Assembly (NCBI GenBank): GCA_947461915.1
Contig: CANHNG010000015.1
Location: 1-12,678, forward strand
Length of the DNA: 12,678 nucleotides
DNA from: Flavobacteriaceae bacterium
GTDB lineage: Bacteria > Bacteroidota > Bacteroidia > Flavobacteriales > Flavobacteriaceae
Direction: 5' to 3'
The notes under the pieces are model-generated. The model saw only the letters and a list, made by a program, of their open reading frames with translations, did no database searches and was not told the origin of the DNA. Within the stretch, counting starts at the first letter, position 1, and each line of letters starts with the position of its first letter. Shown here piece after piece: positions 1 to 6,709 of this stretch. Made by a program: the position numbers and the translations under genes.

Positions 1-2
1 CC

Positions 3-113
3 ACTTCTTTAAACGTAGAATTGGGAGACGAAAAAGTAAATGAAGCCGAAGTCAAAGAGAAAATATTGAACCATATTGCACAATTGTTTCAAGCGGAGAT
101 TGTGACTTTATAA
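3..113 (+). CDS. C-terminal 36 residues of an unidentified protein (5' truncated)
   Basis: An open frame enters from the left edge and ends at a TAA at 111-113. The visible tail is charged and probably helical; it reads ...VNEAEVKEKILNHIAQLFQ and ends AEIVTL. No cysteines, signal sequence or known motif are visible, so I do not recognise the family. It is the only frame across this segment that stays open to the edge and ends cleanly before the repeat-rich spacer. It converges on rnhB, whose stop lies about 120 bp away. No good rho-independent terminator lies between them; the only strong hairpin is the repeat at 125-143, which has no T-run. Confidence 0.6.
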   Translation, partial: TSLNVELGDEKVNEAEVKEKILNHIAQLFQAEIVTL

Positions 114-124
114 TGGACCACAGA

Positions 125-174
125 CCTGTCTGCCGACAGGCAGATGACACGTCCTTCGTCAAGCTCAGGATGAC
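125..174. repeat. REP-like palindromic units in convergent spacer
   Basis: Two adjacent units are seen. The first is a hairpin, CCTGTC (125-130) / GACAGG (135-140) with loop TGCC; it can refold as CTGCC (130-134) / GGCAG (139-143). The second, at 151-174, contains CTTCGTCAAGCTCAGGA and on the minus strand reads CCTGAGCTTGACGAAGG, matching the core of the unit at 1031-1052. Such units are recalled as dispersed intergenic repeats in Flavobacterium and other bacteria; their abundance in this genome cannot be judged from one window. Confidence 0.6.
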
Positions 175-202
175 AAAAACGGATTTTCCCTGATTTTTTG
201 TA

Positions 203-237
203 AATCTGCAATCAAAAATCGTTAATCTGCAATCAAA
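203..237. repeat. Pair of 14-bp direct repeats overlapping the rnhB stop
   Basis: AATCTGCAATCAAA occurs at 203-216 and again at 224-237, a 21-bp period. The second copy includes the rnhB stop codon (233-235, minus strand). It resembles the A/T-rich AATCTAAAATC-type strings found before genes further right in this window. No function is evident. Confidence 0.7.
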
Positions 238-892
238 GATCAAATAAATCTTTCTCAGGCAATAATCTAAAACTCATTCTGTGATATTTTGTAACGCCAT
301 ATTTTCGGATGGCTTCCCGATGTTCATGGGTGGGATAGCCTTTGTTCTGTTTCCAATTGTACATGGGGAATTCTTCGTGAATGCAATTCATATAGGCATC
401 CCGATACGTTTTTGCCAGTACTGAAGCGGCAGCAATACTCCGGTATTTCGAATCTCCTTTTATGATACTTTGATTGGGAATCGATTGTAACAATTCGATT
501 TCAGTCTTAGAAAAGGCTTTGCCAAAGGTCGTTTTTAAGCCCAATTTGGCGTTCAACGCCCGGTTGCCATCCACAATAATAAATTCGGGGGTGGTGTTTA
601 ACTTCAAGACACATTCTTGCATCGCCTTCATGGAGGCATTCAGAATGTTGATTTCATCAATTTCTTTTGGGTGCAAATGGGTTACGGCAAAGCTCAGGGA
701 TTCCCTTTCGATCAAAGGCCTTAGTTTTTCCCTAGTTTTTTCGGTCAGTTGCTTGCTGTCGTTCAGGAGGTTGTTTTCAAAATCTAGGGGTAGTATTACG
801 GCTGCAGCCGTTACGGGACCCGCAAGACAGCCACGACCGGCTTCGTCGGTGCCGGTTTCCAGCAGAAAGGTTGAGAAATTGGGAAGCAGCAT
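233..892 (-). CDS. rnhB: Ribonuclease HII
   Basis: Cleaves the RNA strand of RNA/DNA hybrids and starts removal of single ribonucleotides misincorporated in DNA; cytoplasmic and metal-dependent. The 219-residue product has the family's catalytic acidic residues: D16 and E17 in GTDEAGRG, D108 in FIIVDGNR, and D147 in IIKGDSKY, followed by the conserved [14 protein letters not shown] segment and a [12 protein letters not shown] block. The ATG at 892 puts the DEAGRG motif at the usual distance from the N-terminus; no convincing Shine-Dalgarno precedes it. The oddity is the spacing of D108 to D147: 39 residues, against 18 between D108 and D126 of the E. coli enzyme. This leaves an insertion of about 21 residues (roughly 112-137) between two active-site strands. 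All catalytic residues remain, so it is probably active. The gene stands alone, convergent with the truncated gene on its left. Confidence 0.96.
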   Translation of the reverse strand: MLLPNFSTFLLETGTDEAGRGCLAGPVTAAAVILPLDFENNLLNDSKQLTEKTREKLRPLIERESLSFAVTHLHPKEIDEINILNASMKAMQECVLKLNTTPEFIIVDGNRALNAKLGLKTTFGKAFSKTEIELLQSIPNQSIIKGDSKYRSIAAASVLAKTYRDAYMNCIHEEFPMYNWKQNKGYPTHEHREAIRKYGVTKYHRMSFRLLPEKDLFDL

Positions 893-983
893 CTTGGGTA
901 ATATTGGTAGGGCAAATATTGAAAAAAAATCGCAATTTCCCTAATTCATTTTGTTGTTTGAAATCCAAGGTTTATTCTTTTTT

Positions 984-1165
984 AACCCGTTGGGTGTAAT
1001 TAGTTTTTATGGCTAATTGGCAGCAATTTGTCACACTGAGCTTGTCGAAGTGTTTTTTTTTAATTCTTCGACAAGCTCGGACGGACATTTGAGTTTAAAT
1101 TGACTATAAATTTTAATCGAAATGAGTCATTATTGACAGATTTCATTAATTGCACCCAACGGGTT
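984..1165. repeat. 182-bp segment bounded by 19-bp inverted repeats (MITE-like candidate)
   Basis: AACCCGTTGGGTGTAATTA (984-1002) is matched by TAATTGCACCCAACGGGTT (1147-1165), its reverse complement with one mismatch. Each arm also contains a small palindrome, ACCC-gtt-GGGT. The arms end abruptly: homology stops outside 984 and 1165, and both outer flanks are runs of T (978-983 and 1166-1170), which could be a target duplication or mere low complexity. The interior has no credible ORF but holds two inverted GAGCTTGTCGAAG units. No transposase is present, so a non-autonomous element or a large regulatory hairpin are both possible. The rest of the 893-1253 spacer holds only AT-rich sequence and the terminator at 1195-1227. 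Confidence 0.5.
1031..1083. repeat. Two inverted REP-like units forming a hairpin
   Basis: GAGCTTGTCGAAG at 1038-1050 faces its exact reverse complement CTTCGACAAGCTC at 1066-1078 across a 15-nt T-rich loop. The left unit also has its own outer stem, CACT (1034-1037) with AGTG (1049-1052). The same core, with the single change CTTGACG for CTTGTCG, appears inverted at 151-174. The hairpin could stall or terminate transcription between rnhB and its upstream neighbour, but this is inference. Confidence 0.65.
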
Positions 1166-1194
1166 TTTTTAGTATTCTACTCAACCTAACAAAA

Positions 1195-1227
1195 CAAAAA
1201 AGGCTGTCCTTTCGGACAGCCTTTCTC
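1195..1227 (-). terminator. Rho-independent terminator of the T9SS protein gene
   Basis: AGGCTGTCC (1201-1209) pairs perfectly with GGACAGCCT (1214-1222) around a four-base loop that reads GAAA on the minus strand. Flanking A and T runs lengthen the stem. On the minus strand the hairpin is followed by a T-rich tract, and it lies about 30 bp after the stop of the 1600-residue gene. The + strand side is also T-rich, so it may work in both directions. Confidence 0.9.
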
Positions 1228-1253
1228 TTTTAATAAGAGTATCTAGGATACGA

Positions 1254-4200
1254 TTATTTTTTAATCAAACGAACAGATTTAGTGTTTGCACCTTGGCTTA
1301 CAATAACATTGTAAATACCTGGAGCTAAACTTGAACCAACTTTATTTGATTTAGCGTTTTCAACCAAACGACCTTGCATATCATACACTTTTGCATTGAT
1401 AGCTCCTTTTGCAGAAGTTTCAATAGTAAATTCAGATGAAGATGGGTTTGGATACGCCACTACTTTGAATGCTTCAGTAGCAGTTGCTGCTTCTGGTGCG
1501 ATTCTAGTACCACAAACTGCATTCTTATTGGTCAAAGTAAGAACTTTAGAAGTTGCACTTTGTCCCACGTAGTTAAGAGAAGCAATAGTGATAGTTTTAA
1601 TATCCGTTGTTGTAACGGTAAATCCAGAAGGATAGTTTACTGTAAAGCTTGCGTTAGTAACAGCAGGCATATCCAACTGACTACCAGGAGAAGTATAAAG
1701 TCCATTTGGTGTCGTCACAGTGATCGTACAATCTAGAGGAGCTGATATTAAATAAATATTGGCTTTAGCAGCTAGAGCAGCAATCGTATAGGTAACACTA
1801 GAGGCAGTCGTAGCGCAAATTTTAAGTGAACCAGTAACAGCTCCAGGAACACTTGGAAGAACAGCTGTTAGCGTTAGCAATTTATCTGTTCTTAAAGCAT
1901 TAGGTGCTGCGTTAGTTGATACAGACTCACCGATACCATTTGCGGCTTTTACCCCTAAAACTAAACTAAAAGCACCTTCATGAGGAACATTAAGGAAATT
2001 AACGGTAATCGCATTTGAAGTACTAGTATAAGTGTTCGGCGATCCCAGAACTGCCTCAGCAGAGTTATCAGTAACGTTAACTCCTTCTGACAAAACCCAA
2101 GTGTAAGAACTAGCTAAAGCAGATGCTTTGGCTTCTAATTTCAACTCTGTTTCAGTAGCAACGTAGTTAGTAATAGCTGTTACAGCAGCAGTTGCGCTAA
2201 CCGCAAGGTCATACATTTTTAAAGATGACGGTGTAGCAGGCTTAACAGCTGATAACGTTAGCAACTTAGCCGTAGAAGCAGTTGAAGGGTTTGCAAGAGT
2301 TCCGTTTGAGGTTGTTGAAACCCCTACGGCATTTTTAGATTTTACCCCTATTCTTAATACATTAGTATTTACAAGTGTGGCTGTATCTACATTTGTCACC
2401 CCTGTAAAAGTAACGAAGATTTCAGGCGAATTACTTTCTAAGTCATCAACAATTGTAGAGTCAAGAAGACTAGTTACTCTCTTAACTCCTTCTGGCAATT
2501 CCCAAACATAAGAAAGGGCAGTAGAAGCTACAGCGGCAGACAATCTTAAAACGGTACCTGTACCCATATATTTAGCAAAAGAAGTAATAGGAGTAGAATT
2601 TAAACCGTTATTCATTTTTAAATTAGAAGGTGCAGCTGGTATAGCTCTGGTTAAATTTAATGTTTTTGCAGCTGAAGGACAACCACCAGTAGCATTAGTT
2701 GATTGAACGCTTATTGGTAAAGCGCCAGTTGTTCCTAAGTTACTACCATCAAATGTTACAGTGATGATTCTATCATTAATTCCTCCATTAGTAGTTCCCA
2801 ATACTTGATTTACTCCAGTAGGCAATGTCCATTTATAAGATGCTAATGCAGTAGTTGATGCTGCAGCTTCTAAAGTAAATTCAGTAGTAGTTCCAATAAA
2901 AGGTCCTACTGCAGTAACTGTAGCTGCTGAACTATTTTTAAGTAGTAACGTTGAAGATACAGCAGGCGTAACTTCAGTATTGGTAACAACACTGATAGCT
3001 GCTTTAGGTCCAGGAGTTCCATCAGGAATCTTGTATAAAGCTACATAAGATGTTTTTGTTCCAGATGTAGTTGATGTGGTTTTTGGTGTTGTAGCAAGTG
3101 CCGCTGTGTCAGTAGATTTTGCATACCATTTTAATCCATATCCTGGAAACGTTGCAGCTGTTAATTCAACTGCAGGAGCTCCTTTACATTGGGTTACATT
3201 AGCCACTACTGGAGCAGGAATTGTAGTTTCTGCTCTGTAGAAATAGAAGTTGTCTATATACAAAGTTGCTGCATCAGTTGGATCAATAAGAATTTGATTG
3301 ATTTTAGATAAATCTAATGTTCCATATTGAGACAAAGGAATATCAATACTTTGCCATGAACCGGCAACGGTTGTTCCTAATGAAGTAAACGCTTCTCCGA
3401 CACCAACATTTACAAGTTTAAGATCAATACGGTAAGAATCTGGAGTCCAATAATCAATGTGCATGGTTGTCATTTGTGACAAATCAACTCCAGCACCATA
3501 ATTAGTAACCATTCCTAAAAATTGACCTTTGAAATTCCAAGTTGGGTTACCTGCAATATTTGTAGTCTGAAAAGGACCATCATTATCAATTTGAGACCAA
3601 TCGGTTGGAAGTTCATTCAAAGTAGCATTAGAATAGGCACCACTGAATATTGATTTCACATCCCAAGGGTTTCTTGCTATAGGTGTTGGAGCCGCTGTAC
3701 TAGGAGGGAATCCTTCGTCAATTTTTCCATCACAGTCATTATCTACGCCATCGGCAATTTCTGTAGCACCTGGATTGATAGCTGCATTAGTGTCATTACA
3801 GTCTGTATTGTTTGTAACAGAACCTTCTATAGGTGTTGCTGAAACAGTTACAGTACCTGCACCATATCCATCACTATCAGCATCAACATAGTAGTTAGAG
3901 AAACCAGAAGGTGTTTTCCAGAAATAGATATTGTCTAGATAGATGGTTTTAGTACCTGATCCTCCATTTGCAAATTTGAATTCAACAATTGAAGATTTAG
4001 TTAAAAGAGTATATTGAGACAAGTCAATATCAAAACTGTTCCATTCACTAGTAGTAGGTGTTAATGTAACTTTTTGCTCGTCAGAACCGTCCAATACATA
4101 CACATCAAAAGAAGTACAGTCCGGAGTCCAAATGTCTAAGTGTAATTGTTGCATTGCTGAAGCATCTACTCCTCCTGCAGAGAAAGTGTTTCCAACAAAA

Positions 4201-6056
4201 CTAAAATTCGTATATCTATTGGTAGCGTTTCCGTCAATATTAACCTGAGCATACGTTGGGTTTTGTCCCCAGTTTGGCGCAAAAGCAGTACCTACTTTAT
4301 CAGTATAAGCACCACTAAATATAGAAATAACATCTTCAGCTGCTCTTGTAGGAGTAGTAGCGGCAACTGCTGGTGCAGGATAAGCAACCACTAATTGAGC
4401 CGAAATACTTCCGGTATTAAAAGTTCCATTAGCCGCTTGAGTAGCTGTTATGGTAGTAGTACCAGGCCCTACAATAGTTACTGTTGAGCCAGAAATAGTA
4501 GCAACAGCCTCGTTGCTAGAAGTGTATGTAAAAGCACCTGCGCTATTAGAAGTTGGAGTTGCCAAATCAAACGGCTGAGCTGTTAATGCTTTTTCTAAAG
4601 CTGGGAAATCGGTAATAATTGGCAAAGATTCATCAACTTTCGCTAATTTATAACGCCACCAATTGCCACCAACGTTTATGTCTAAAGTCATTTCTGTGGT
4701 CGTTACAGAAGATTGATACGTTACAGTACCTGGATGTGCTTCAGTGCTACTAATTTCAGCACCGTTAATGGCTTTAGGAAGTCCGATGTAGGCACCTGTA
4801 CCAGTAACGGTTATTGCACTTCCGCTGTTCGTATAAGTTGCGGCATTTGAACCGTCAAATGGGGCAACAGCTGCTCCACAACCAGTTCCTAACCAGCCTT
4901 CGTTATAGGTTTGACTACCCGGTATAAAATTAAATGATGCATCAGCATTAAATTGATATACATCATCAAAAAAACAGCTTCTATCACCTGAACTTGCATT
5001 CACTGAAAAATAGGCATAGCTACCTTTAGCTGGTCCAACACCAATTTCATTAACTTTCCATTTTCCTTCAATATTTACTACTGTAGCACAGGCAGGACAA
5101 GTCCCACCACAATCTACACCAGTTTCATCACCATCTTGAACCCCATTATTACAGGTAGAAGTTGCAACAGCTGACGACAAAACAACGTTGTCAATGTTTA
5201 CATCGCCTGCAGCAGCACCCATATCAAAAATAATACGGCTACTTGCACTTGAAAAATTAGTAGTTAAGTCTAAAAAGAAAGTTTGAGGAGTTGAAGTTAA
5301 AGTTACTGTTTGAACTTGGTTAGTCCAAGGATCTCCGGCTAAACCGATACCAGCTAATATGGTTCTACCAGTATTTGACCAAGCCTGAAAAGATAATTGA
5401 TAGCTAGTTCCTACAGCTGCGGTAATAGACACTGGACGACTTAGGTTTACTTCCCATGCGTTTCCAGCATTAGCAACAGTTGTAGTGAAATAAGTAGCAT
5501 CATCACCAGTGGTAACAAGATTGCCTGTAGCACCAGTCCATCCGGTATCTCCGCCTTCAAAATCACCATTAGTAATTAGATTTGTAGGAGTTAGTGATAG
5601 CACTACATTATCAATATTAACATCACCTACAACATTACCCATATCAAATATGATACGACTGCTTTCACTTGAAAAATTCGTATTAAAATTTAATGTGAAT
5701 CTTTTTGGGGTTGAAGTCAAAGTTACTGTTTGATTAACGTTGGAATAATCCCCACCATTTAAACCAATACCAGCAATTAGAGTTCTACCAGTAGTTGACC
5801 AAGCCTGAAAAGTCAGGGTGTAACCAGTTCCAACTGGTGTAGTTATAGACATTGGGCGACTTAAATTGGCATCCCATGGGTTTCCGGCGTTTGCAACAGT
5901 TCTGGAAAAGTAAGTATTTCCATTGTCGGTGACCAGATTGTCAGCAGCACCCGACCATGCGGTGTCTCCGCTTTCAAAATCACCATTGGTGATTAGGTTT
6001 TGCGATTGTCCTAATGAAATAGTCATCAGGAAAAGTAACATAAGTAATTTTTTCAT
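1254..6056 (-). CDS. T9SS-secreted multidomain carbohydrate-binding-like protein
   Basis: A 1600-residue protein predicted to be exported by Sec and then moved across the outer membrane by the type IX system. Seen in order: signal peptide MKKLLMLLFLMTISLGQSQ (1-19); two tandem CBM4/9-like modules beginning NLITNGDFE (20-158, 159-295); a cysteine knot-like CNNGVQDGDETGVDCGG..C..C segment (302-323); a lipocalin-like domain starting EGKWKVNEIGVGP (about 330-473); a bacterial Ig-like domain (about 479-557); a jelly-roll-like module with ISIFSGAY (about 561-714); an acidic MopE-like metal-binding motif ending DNDCDGKIDEG (722-782); a second SIFSGAY module (about 786-941); several Thr/Ala-rich PKD/Ig-like repeats marked by YKWTLPTGV, YVWELPEGV and YTWVLSEGV; and a type A T9SS sorting domain with VVAYPNPSSSEF near 1532 and C-terminal KSVRLIKK. 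From memory, these accessory modules accompany laminarinase-type GH16 enzymes in marine flavobacteria, but I see no GH16 ExDxxE or other catalytic motif. It may be a surface or released polysaccharide-binding protein or adhesin. The start was chosen because the ATG at 6056 gives a perfect signal peptide. Confidence 0.88.
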   Translation of the reverse strand: MKKLLMLLFLMTISLGQSQNLITNGDFESGDTAWSGAADNLVTDNGNTYFSRTVANAGNPWDANLSRPMSITTPVGTGYTLTFQAWSTTGRTLIAGIGLNGGDYSNVNQTVTLTSTPKRFTLNFNTNFSSESSRIIFDMGNVVGDVNIDNVVLSLTPTNLITNGDFEGGDTGWTGATGNLVTTGDDATYFTTTVANAGNAWEVNLSRPVSITAAVGTSYQLSFQAWSNTGRTILAGIGLAGDPWTNQVQTVTLTSTPQTFFLDLTTNFSSASSRIIFDMGAAAGDVNIDNVVLSSAVATSTCNNGVQDGDETGVDCGGTCPACATVVNIEGKWKVNEIGVGPAKGSYAYFSVNASSGDRSCFFDDVYQFNADASFNFIPGSQTYNEGWLGTGCGAAVAPFDGSNAATYTNSGSAITVTGTGAYIGLPKAINGAEISSTEAHPGTVTYQSSVTTTEMTLDINVGGNWWRYKLAKVDESLPIITDFPALEKALTAQPFDLATPTSNSAGAFTYTSSNEAVATISGSTVTIVGPGTTTITATQAANGTFNTGSISAQLVVAYPAPAVAATTPTRAAEDVISIFSGAYTDKVGTAFAPNWGQNPTYAQVNIDGNATNRYTNFSFVGNTFSAGGVDASAMQQLHLDIWTPDCTSFDVYVLDGSDEQKVTLTPTTSEWNSFDIDLSQYTLLTKSSIVEFKFANGGSGTKTIYLDNIYFWKTPSGFSNYYVDADSDGYGAGTVTVSATPIEGSVTNNTDCNDTNAAINPGATEIADGVDNDCDGKIDEGFPPSTAAPTPIARNPWDVKSIFSGAYSNATLNELPTDWSQIDNDGPFQTTNIAGNPTWNFKGQFLGMVTNYGAGVDLSQMTTMHIDYWTPDSYRIDLKLVNVGVGEAFTSLGTTVAGSWQSIDIPLSQYGTLDLSKINQILIDPTDAATLYIDNFYFYRAETTIPAPVVANVTQCKGAPAVELTAATFPGYGLKWYAKSTDTAALATTPKTTSTTSGTKTSYVALYKIPDGTPGPKAAISVVTNTEVTPAVSSTLLLKNSSAATVTAVGPFIGTTTEFTLEAAASTTALASYKWTLPTGVNQVLGTTNGGINDRIITVTFDGSNLGTTGALPISVQSTNATGGCPSAAKTLNLTRAIPAAPSNLKMNNGLNSTPITSFAKYMGTGTVLRLSAAVASTALSYVWELPEGVKRVTSLLDSTIVDDLESNSPEIFVTFTGVTNVDTATLVNTNVLRIGVKSKNAVGVSTTSNGTLANPSTASTAKLLTLSAVKPATPSSLKMYDLAVSATAAVTAITNYVATETELKLEAKASALASSYTWVLSEGVNVTDNSAEAVLGSPNTYTSTSNAITVNFLNVPHEGAFSLVLGVKAANGIGESVSTNAAPNALRTDKLLTLTAVLPSVPGAVTGSLKICATTASSVTYTIAALAAKANIYLISAPLDCTITVTTPNGLYTSPGSQLDMPAVTNASFTVNYPSGFTVTTTDIKTITIASLNYVGQSATSKVLTLTNKNAVCGTRIAPEAATATEAFKVVAYPNPSSSEFTIETSAKGAINAKVYDMQGRLVENAKSNKVGSSLAPGIYNVIVSQGANTKSVRLIKK
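5172..5999 (-). repeat. Tandem duplication of CBM4/9-like module (two ~414-bp units)
   Basis: The coding units at 5583-5999 and 5172-5582 both encode modules running from NLITNGDFE to VNIDNVVLS. Shared blocks include FQAWS.TGRT, VTLTSTP and SSRIIFDMG. By eye roughly two thirds or more of the residues match, and long nucleotide stretches are also alike, which suggests a fairly recent internal duplication or ongoing gene conversion. Confidence 0.85.
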
Positions 6057-6132
6057 AATAAAAAAGTTTAAGATTAGGGTGGCAATATAAGAATGAATTT
6101 TAAATCGATTGCTTTTTTTGGGCGTAAGGCAC

Positions 6133-6151
6133 CTATACAAAAACTATACAA
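6133..6151. repeat. Direct repeat CTATACAA with 11-bp period
   Basis: CTATACAA occurs at 6133-6140 and 6144-6151, one helical turn apart, about 80 bp upstream of the start of the T9SS protein gene. Two short direct repeats spaced this way are a common form of activator site, but no regulator can be named. Confidence 0.45.
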
Positions 6152-6262
6152 GTAAAATCGTCCAGAATTTTTTAAAAAAATCGCTCGAAACACCATAAAT
6201 AAAAGGATTTTTAAAATAGTGGTTAAAATCCTAAAAAAGGGTAATTTTAGAAAACAACCTCA

Positions 6263-6284
6263 TTTGATGTGTTATTGATGTGTT
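6263..6284. repeat. Tandem 11-bp direct repeat
   Basis: TTTGATGTGTT (6263-6273) is followed immediately by ATTGATGTGTT (6274-6284), differing only in the first base. It sits mid-way in the divergent spacer and again has an 11-bp period, so a protein binding to one DNA face is conceivable. Confidence 0.45.
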
Positions 6285-6629
6285 TTTTAGCTAGATTTTT
6301 TACGGTTTTTCGTTAATGTGTAAGGGGAATTTCGCATTAAAAACGTCATGAAATACGAATTATAAAAAAAAAACGTTTCAAAATAATGATTTAATACTTC
6401 TTAAAAAGTGTTTGTTTTAGGATAAAAATTAGTATATTCTTATAATTTTATTCTTATTTTCAGATAATACTATTTGAGGCCTTGTATTTACGGGAGATTT
6501 CGCTTTATTCTTCCCGTTTATTAGGCTATTTGTCCAGAGATTGTCCTGTATGCTTTTCGTTTGTTCCAGAAAATTGAATACAACTGATTTCCTGTTTTAA
6601 AAAACGATTCCTTAAATCCCCACTGTTTT

Positions 6630-6659
6630 TTTGTTTGTGTGTATTTTCATTTACCTTTG
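6630..6659 (+). promoter_or_regulatory. Bacteroidota sigma-factor promoter of the porin gene
   Basis: TTTG at 6630-6633 (-33 element) and TACCTTTG at 6652-6659 (-7 element, an exact TAnnTTTG match) are separated by 18 bp, within the spacing reported for Flavobacterium promoters. Transcription should start a few bases downstream, near 6664-6668, leaving at most about 40 nt before the porin ATG. Confidence 0.85.
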
Positions 6660-6667
6660 CCCGAGGA

Positions 6668-6709
6668 ATGCCCTACAAACCAATGCCTAATTTATACCCT
6701 TCCAAATGA
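6668..6709 (+). CDS. Possible 13-residue leader ORF overlapping the porin start
   Basis: ATG at 6668 opens MPYKPMPNLYPSK and ends at a TGA (6707-6709) that overlaps the porin ATG (6706-6708) as ATGA. It begins only about 8 bp after the -7 element, so it would be at or very near the mRNA 5' end and would have to be translated leaderless or almost so. Its overlap would allow translational coupling to the porin. It may equally be a chance ORF; the peptide matches nothing I recognise. Confidence 0.25.
   Translation: MPYKPMPNLYPSK

Larger units (their letters stand above)
6057..6629. other. AT-rich divergent intergenic region, no gene seen
   Basis: This stretch separates the starts of the T9SS protein gene (leftward) and the porin gene (rightward). 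I see no credible ORF, tRNA or strong terminator. It contains phased direct repeats (6133-6151 and 6263-6284), an inverted repeat AGGATTTT (6204-6211) / AAAATCCT (6225-6232), and a weak hairpin ACGGGA (6490-6495) / TCCCGT (6512-6517) with a long loop. I could not find a convincing TAnnTTTG promoter for the leftward gene; the nearest match, TATATTGC on the minus strand about 25-30 bp before its ATG, is poor. Confidence 0.7.

Noticed and set aside
474..968. Open frames opposite and overlapping rnhB
   Set aside because: They are shadows of a well-conserved gene; their translations show no domain or motif.
893..983. Promoter for rnhB (AATATTTG on the minus strand near 913-925)
   Set aside because: It misses one base of TAnnTTTG and has no TTTG at a suitable distance, so I could not support it.
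1151..1171. ACCC-aac-GGGT followed by T7 as a + strand terminator
   Set aside because: The 4-bp stem is too weak and no + strand gene ends upstream; it is better explained as an end of the inverted-repeat segment.
6057..6140. Upstream extension of the T9SS protein to an ATG at 6140 (28 extra residues)
   Set aside because: It would bury the clear signal peptide MKKLLMLLFLMTISLGQSQ inside the protein; the ATG at 6056 is the natural start.
6490..6522. Hairpin ACGGGA/TCCCGT followed by TTTATT as a terminator
   Set aside because: The stem is only 6 bp, the loop is 16 nt and there is no continuous T-run or gene ending there.
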